From positions 1 through 7,521 of the forward strand of contig JACRPD010000015.1 in assembly GCA_016214105.1 (NCBI GenBank): a stretch of 7,521 nt of DNA, given 5' to 3'. Below the pieces are notes generated by a model. That model had not been told where the DNA came from. It was given only the letters and a program-made list of their open reading frames with translations, and did no database searches. Positions 6,193-7,521 of this stretch are shown piece after piece; position 1 is the stretch's first letter; each line of letters starts with the position of its first letter. The position numbers and the translations under genes are program-made. The stretch is from Candidatus Magasanikiibacteriota bacterium (GTDB lineage Bacteria > Patescibacteriota > Patescibacteriia > Magasanikbacterales > UBA922).

Positions 6193-7351
6193 ATTCTGCT
6201 GGTACGGGTTCGCATGCAGGAGTGAGGATTTGTTTCATGTAGACTTCTACGACATCAAGCACGATATTGTCCCAATCATAATTTTGTTTGACTGTTGCGT
6301 AGTTAATTTTAATCTGTTTAGCGCCGGCTTCTTTGTCGGAACACAACAACCACTTTAATTTTTCTTTAAGGGACTCTACATCACCACGCGCGAAGAGAAA
6401 TTTTGGATTGCTGACAATTTCGCGGTGTTCAATAATATCTGACAATAATACCGGCACGCCATAACTCATCGCTTCCAGCACGCTGATTGGCGTGCCTTCG
6501 TTATCAGAAGGGTGGACCATTAGACAGGCGTGAGAGTAGAGTTGAGACAGCGACTTTCCGGTTTGGAAGCCGGTGAATATGATGTCTGGATTTTTTGCCG
6601 CCATTTTCTTGAGTCTCTTCACGTAACTGTCAGTGTAATGGCCGTCGCCGACTATCACCAGCTTTTTATTCGCGGGGATGGAATTTTCCCAACACATTTC
6701 ATTGTAAGCGTCAATCAGATAATGCGCGCCTTTGTGCGGAATTAAGCGGGAGACCATCAAAACATATTCTTGCGGCTTCAGCCCCCACTTTTTTATTTTA
6801 TCAGTTTTTTTTGTCGGGCGGCACTCCGAAGCTCCATTCGGTATGTAAGTTGTTTGCGTGTCATACACATCGCGGCAATACTGCTCAATCGTGCGGGAGA
6901 CGACGATGGTTTCATGCGCGAATTTGCACGCGGTCCATTCGGAAATTTTTAATATCAATCGCGCGCCAAGCCCCCATTTTTCATGCTTTCTATCAATGGA
7001 ATGGAAAGTGGTAATCACTTTTATCCGCGGAGCGAACAAACGCGGGATCCAAGACACCAGGGAAGGGCCGACACCGTGATAATGAATGACATCAGATTTA
7101 TTTTTAATCGCATCCAAAGTCGCCAATAAAGAGTGGGTGATGGCGTCAAGATGTTTGGTGCGGATGGACGGCAGGTGTTTGATTGTTACCCCGTGGATTT
7201 TTCCATCTTTGTCATTGGTATACCATTTTCTGCTATAAACAGTAACTTTGTTGCCAACCTTAACCAAGCGTACTGACAGTTCGTGTACGTGCCTTTCCAC
7301 GCCGCCGAATTTCGCCGGCATGCCTTTTTGTCCGATCATGGCAATACGCAT
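6191..7351 (-). CDS. GT4-family glycosyltransferase, DUF1972/rhamnosyltransferase-like
   Basis: This 386-residue GT-B glycosyltransferase opens MRIAMIGQKGMPAKFGGVER. This is the IGxxGxPAxxGGxE signature of the subgroup with a DUF1972-like N-terminal domain, often annotated as rhamnosyltransferases or mannosyltransferases. Further marks are IHYHGVGPSLVSW (89-101), TFHSIDRKHEKWG (115-127), SRLIPHKG (201-208) in the donor domain and Glu285/Glu293 in EGTPISVLE (EX7E). It should act in the cytoplasm on a lipid-linked acceptor; the exact sugar is unknown. It differs clearly from the other GT4 protein in the window and is transcribed convergently, so it is a separate unit, not a recent duplicate. 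The start is the first Met, giving the expected beta-strand N-terminus. It lies about 36 nt downstream of the start site predicted from the strong promoter at 7395-7423, with no Shine-Dalgarno in the leader. Confidence 0.92.
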   Translation of the reverse strand: MRIAMIGQKGMPAKFGGVERHVHELSVRLVKVGNKVTVYSRKWYTNDKDGKIHGVTIKHLPSIRTKHLDAITHSLLATLDAIKNKSDVIHYHGVGPSLVSWIPRLFAPRIKVITTFHSIDRKHEKWGLGARLILKISEWTACKFAHETIVVSRTIEQYCRDVYDTQTTYIPNGASECRPTKKTDKIKKWGLKPQEYVLMVSRLIPHKGAHYLIDAYNEMCWENSIPANKKLVIVGDGHYTDSYVKRLKKMAAKNPDIIFTGFQTGKSLSQLYSHACLMVHPSDNEGTPISVLEAMSYGVPVLLSDIIEHREIVSNPKFLFARGDVESLKEKLKWLLCSDKEAGAKQIKINYATVKQNYDWDNIVLDVVEVYMKQILTPACEPVPAE

Positions 7352-7394
7352 ATGATTAAATTTGGCTTATTAAAGCGTTATTTTTTAACAGATA

Positions 7395-7423
7395 ATTATA
7401 CCATATTTGAGATAGTTTGTCAA
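7395..7423 (-). promoter_or_regulatory. Full-consensus sigma70-type promoter of the minus-strand glycosyltransferase
   Basis: On the minus strand, TTGACA (7423-7418) is followed by 17 bases and TATAAT (7400-7395), with an extended -10 TG one base before it. All twelve hexamer positions match consensus. The predicted start site is near 7388, giving a leader of about 36 nt. High expression is implied unless repressed. Confidence 0.9.
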
Positions 7424-7426
7424 GCC

Positions 7427-7455
7427 TTGACAGTTATTTGGGTTTTTGGTAGTAT
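7427..7455 (+). promoter_or_regulatory. Divergent rightward promoter
   Basis: TTGACA at 7427-7432 is perfect. After 17 bases comes TAGTAT at 7450-7455 (4/6), helped by an extended -10 TG at 7447-7448. Transcription would start near 7462 and run off the right edge, so the gene it serves is outside the window. Its -35 lies three bases from the leftward -35, as its mirror image. Confidence 0.65.
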
Positions 7456-7461
7456 ATCAAC

Positions 7462-7521
7462 ACCGTAGACAGTAGCTCTCCGCCATAGCGGAGTTAAATA
7501 CGCTACCGAGGTACATTAAAC
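7462..7521 (+). promoter_or_regulatory. Structured 5' leader of an off-window gene, nested hairpin plus possible ribosome binding site
   Basis: CTCCGC (7478-7483) and GCGGAG (7488-7493) form a perfect 6-bp stem around the tetraloop CATA. Outside it, GTAGC (7472-7476) pairs with GCTAC (7502-7506), leaving one unpaired base on the left and eight on the right. GAGGT at 7508-7512 could be a Shine-Dalgarno for a start codon at or just past the window edge. It does not match a riboswitch or small RNA I recognise; a protein-binding leader or the start of a small RNA are both possible. No coding region is visible in 7352-7521. Confidence 0.45.

Noticed and set aside
7283..7468. Plus-strand open frame of 61 codons across the divergent promoter region
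   Set aside because: It spans the start of the minus-strand glycosyltransferase and both promoters and resembles no protein family.
1..7521. CRISPR array, tRNA, rRNA or phage-defence genes
   Set aside because: No regularly spaced repeats, cloverleaf folds or defence-type domains are visible. The only repeats are the A-rich units around 1643-1976.

Overview
The window looks like a chromosomal stretch from an uncultured member of the Candidate Phyla Radiation (Patescibacteria). This is an inference from several signs. There is a remnant of the dispersed four-helix-bundle (23S rRNA IVP/avd-like) family, flanked by A-rich repeats. One secreted protein joins a GHL15-like glycoside-hydrolase-type domain to FG-GAP repeats. 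GT4 glycosyltransferases are dense, genes are tightly packed and often overlap, and Shine-Dalgarno sequences are mostly absent. TGA is used as a stop (ends of the genes at 199-1674 and 1980-2972), which argues against the code-25 lineages Gracilibacteria and Absconditabacteria. No rRNA or tRNA is present, so placement below phylum level is not possible.

Layout. The left edge (1-62, minus strand) carries the first codons of an insertion-sequence transposase with a zinc ribbon, broken by an A7 homopolymer slip. A strong sigma70-type promoter (161-189) then fires almost directly into the ATG at 199, which begins a polytopic O-antigen ligase/polymerase-like membrane protein. Between this gene and the next (1675-1979) lies a decayed element. 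It is the C-terminal half of a four-helix-bundle protein, bracketed by two direct copies and one inverted copy of a 26-bp A-rich repeat. The first repeat copy supplies the last residues of the O-antigen ligase-like protein. A three-gene overlapping operon follows: a radical SAM enzyme (1980-2972), a GT4 glycosyltransferase (2969-4180, ATGA overlap) and a secreted GHL15-like/FG-GAP beta-propeller protein (4152-6158, 29-nt overlap). A hairpin (6158-6192) that touches the stop codons on both sides separates this operon from a convergent minus-strand GT4 glycosyltransferase of the DUF1972-like type (6191-7351). The right edge has a divergent promoter pair with -35 hexamers arranged as a perfect palindrome. 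The rightward transcript would begin with a nested hairpin and run out of the window.

Function. The genes fit a surface glycan module. Two cytoplasmic GT4 enzymes would assemble sugars, the multi-pass protein would polymerise or ligate a lipid-linked glycan at the outer face, and a secreted hydrolase-like propeller protein would trim or bind carbohydrate outside. The radical SAM enzyme is the least explained member. Its core cluster motif is intact, but the cysteines expected in its C-terminal region are mostly absent. I see no confirmed new system. The most unusual items are the repeat-bracketed four-helix-bundle remnant, the cysteine-poor radical SAM enzyme and the self-closing five-repeat propeller.
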